Shown here one piece after another: positions 4,604 through 5,556 of a stretch of 5,556 bases of DNA (positions are counted from its first letter, which is position 1; every line of letters starts with the position of its first letter). The notes beneath the pieces were generated by a model. The model had not been told where the DNA came from, did not search any database, and saw only the letters and a list, made by a program, of their open reading frames with translations. A program made the position numbers and the translations under genes. The stretch is from Chloroflexota bacterium (lineage in GTDB: Bacteria > Chloroflexota > UBA6077), in the NCBI GenBank assembly GCA_021786215.1, contig JAJYNT010000007.1:1-5556 (forward strand). The letters run 5' to 3'.

Positions 4604-5556
4604 TTATTGGAGCCGCTCAGCCGTCGAAATCAGCTGGTTAACCGTGTTAGAAACCTGCCGGCTCCCCTCGGCCGTCTGGCGCGTCACCTGCTCGATCTGG
4701 CGGATTGTGCTCACCACCTGCTCACTGGCGCTCTGCTGCTGCTGCGTGGCCAGCAGCATCTCCCTGGCGGCGCTCGCGACCTCTTCCACCGTTTCCACTA
4801 TCTGAGCTATCGCATCCCCTGCTCCACGGCCCAGACTGGCCCCAACCTCCACATCTGCCTCGCTCTTCTCCGCTGCCAGCACCGTGGAGCTGGCAGCCCG
4901 CTGGATCTCGGCCACCGCAACCCTCACCTGGTGGGCCGCACTCTTCGCCTCGGTGGCCAACTCCTTCACCTGGCTGGCCACCACACTGAATCTACGACCA
5001 TATTCGCCCGCCGCCGCGCTCTCGATAGCCGCGTTCAGGGCAAGCAGATGGGTGCGGTCGGCTATCTCGGAGATAACCTCGATGATCTCGCCAATGGCCT
5101 GCGTCTTCTGACCCAGCGTCAGGTTCTTCTCGGCGACGGTGCGCACTTCGGAACGGATCCTGTCCAGTCCGGCGATCGTCTCCTCCACGGCCTGATGCCC
5201 GGACTCCGCCGCCGCCAAAGCGCTGGATACCTGCCGGGACACCTGAGCGCTGTTGGCGGCTATCTGGCTGGCTGCCCGGCTCAGCTCCTCCATCGCGGCG
5301 ACAATCTCACCCATCGCTGCGGCCTGCTCCGTGGAACCGTTGGCCTGCTCTACCGAAGTGGTGGCCAGCTCTTTGGCCATGACCCTGATCTCGCCCGCAA
5401 CCACAGCGCTCAGCTGAGTTCTGCTCTCGATCTCTTGTTTGGCGGCGGCCAGTTCGGCAGCTCGCTGCTCGATCTCGGCCTTGGCCATCCTCAGCTCCTG
5501 AGCCTGCCGTTCCGCCTCCACGGCCCGCGATTCCGTCTGAACCAGTGCACTTCTCA
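4604..5556 (-). CDS. Methyl-accepting chemotaxis-type signalling protein, C-terminal part
   Basis: The frame is open through the right edge; 316 C-terminal residues are visible and the sensor part is missing. All of it looks like long alpha-helical coiled coil without a membrane segment: an entry helix (about 10-165, rich in Ala, Glu, Gln), a hairpin tip at about 161-198, and a return helix to the end. The tip IADRTHLLALNAAIES (164-179) followed by AAAGEYGRRFSVVASQVK (180-197) matches the MCP signalling core that binds CheA and CheW in the family. It differs from the usual IA.QTNLLALNAAIEAARAGE.GRGFAVVADEVR in several positions, including Ala181 where Tsr has Arg388, a trimer-contact residue; Glu178 and Glu184 are kept. 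There is no C-terminal NWETF-type pentapeptide for CheR/CheB. No start can be given: a GTG at 5519-5521 lies in frame but the coding sense continues upstream of it (visible as SALVQTESRAVEAERQ). The stop TAA is 119 nt before the ferredoxin start. Confidence 0.92.
   Translation of the reverse strand, partial: RSALVQTESRAVEAERQAQELRMAKAEIEQRAAELAAAKQEIESRTQLSAVVAGEIRVMAKELATTSVEQANGSTEQAAAMGEIVAAMEELSRAASQIAANSAQVSRQVSSALAAAESGHQAVEETIAGLDRIRSEVRTVAEKNLTLGQKTQAIGEIIEVISEIADRTHLLALNAAIESAAAGEYGRRFSVVASQVKELATEAKSAAHQVRVAVAEIQRAASSTVLAAEKSEADVEVGASLGRGAGDAIAQIVETVEEVASAAREMLLATQQQQSASEQVVSTIRQIEQVTRQTAEGSRQVSNTVNQLISTAERLQ

Noticed and set aside
4200..4805. Plus-strand ORF of 201 codons opposite ferredoxin and the chemoreceptor end
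   Set aside because: Spans two well-supported minus-strand genes and their gap; Cys- and Ser-rich composition is the antisense of the coding frames.

Overview
This is a GC-rich bacterial window with five protein-coding loci, one partial gene at each edge, and a riboswitch-controlled leader. The organism is not certain. A 7Fe-type ferredoxin, a methyl-accepting protein with a THLLALNAAIE-type tip, and GC-rich palindromes between genes would fit Chloroflexota or a similar environmental phylum, but this is inference from style, not from a marker gene.

Left part (1-1525, minus strand): a cobalamin-regulated cobalt uptake operon of the ECF type. Reading right to left there is a good sigma70-like promoter (1496-1525), a cobalamin riboswitch (about 1316-1490), a regulatory hairpin that holds a Shine-Dalgarno and a 4-codon ORF (1255-1302), a strong intrinsic terminator (1213-1254), then cbiM (476-1162), a CbiN-like small membrane protein (180-479, overlapping cbiM by 4 nt), a perfect 24-bp palindrome (128-151), and the first 35 codons of cbiQ running off the left edge (1-106). 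The ATPase gene cbiO is not in the window. The logic is classical: when B12 is plentiful the leader terminates and cobalt import is shut off.

Middle (1526-4171, plus strand): a divergent, exported class-A-beta-lactamase-fold serine hydrolase (1706-2581), followed after 78 nt by malQ, a complete GH77 4-alpha-glucanotransferase (2660-4171). No terminator is visible between them, so they may share a transcript, although no functional link is evident.

Right part (4172-5556, minus strand): a perfect 22-bp palindrome sits between malQ and a convergent ferredoxin gene (4224-4484, 3Fe-4S plus 4Fe-4S type). Upstream of that lies the C-terminal signalling domain of a methyl-accepting chemotaxis-type protein (4604 to the right edge).

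I see no mobile element, CRISPR array, tRNA or rRNA. I do not see a clearly new multi-gene system. The most unusual parts are the compact cbi leader, the divergent histidine-rich CbiN-like subunit, the serine hydrolase without an obvious Glu166 loop, and the altered tip of the chemoreceptor.
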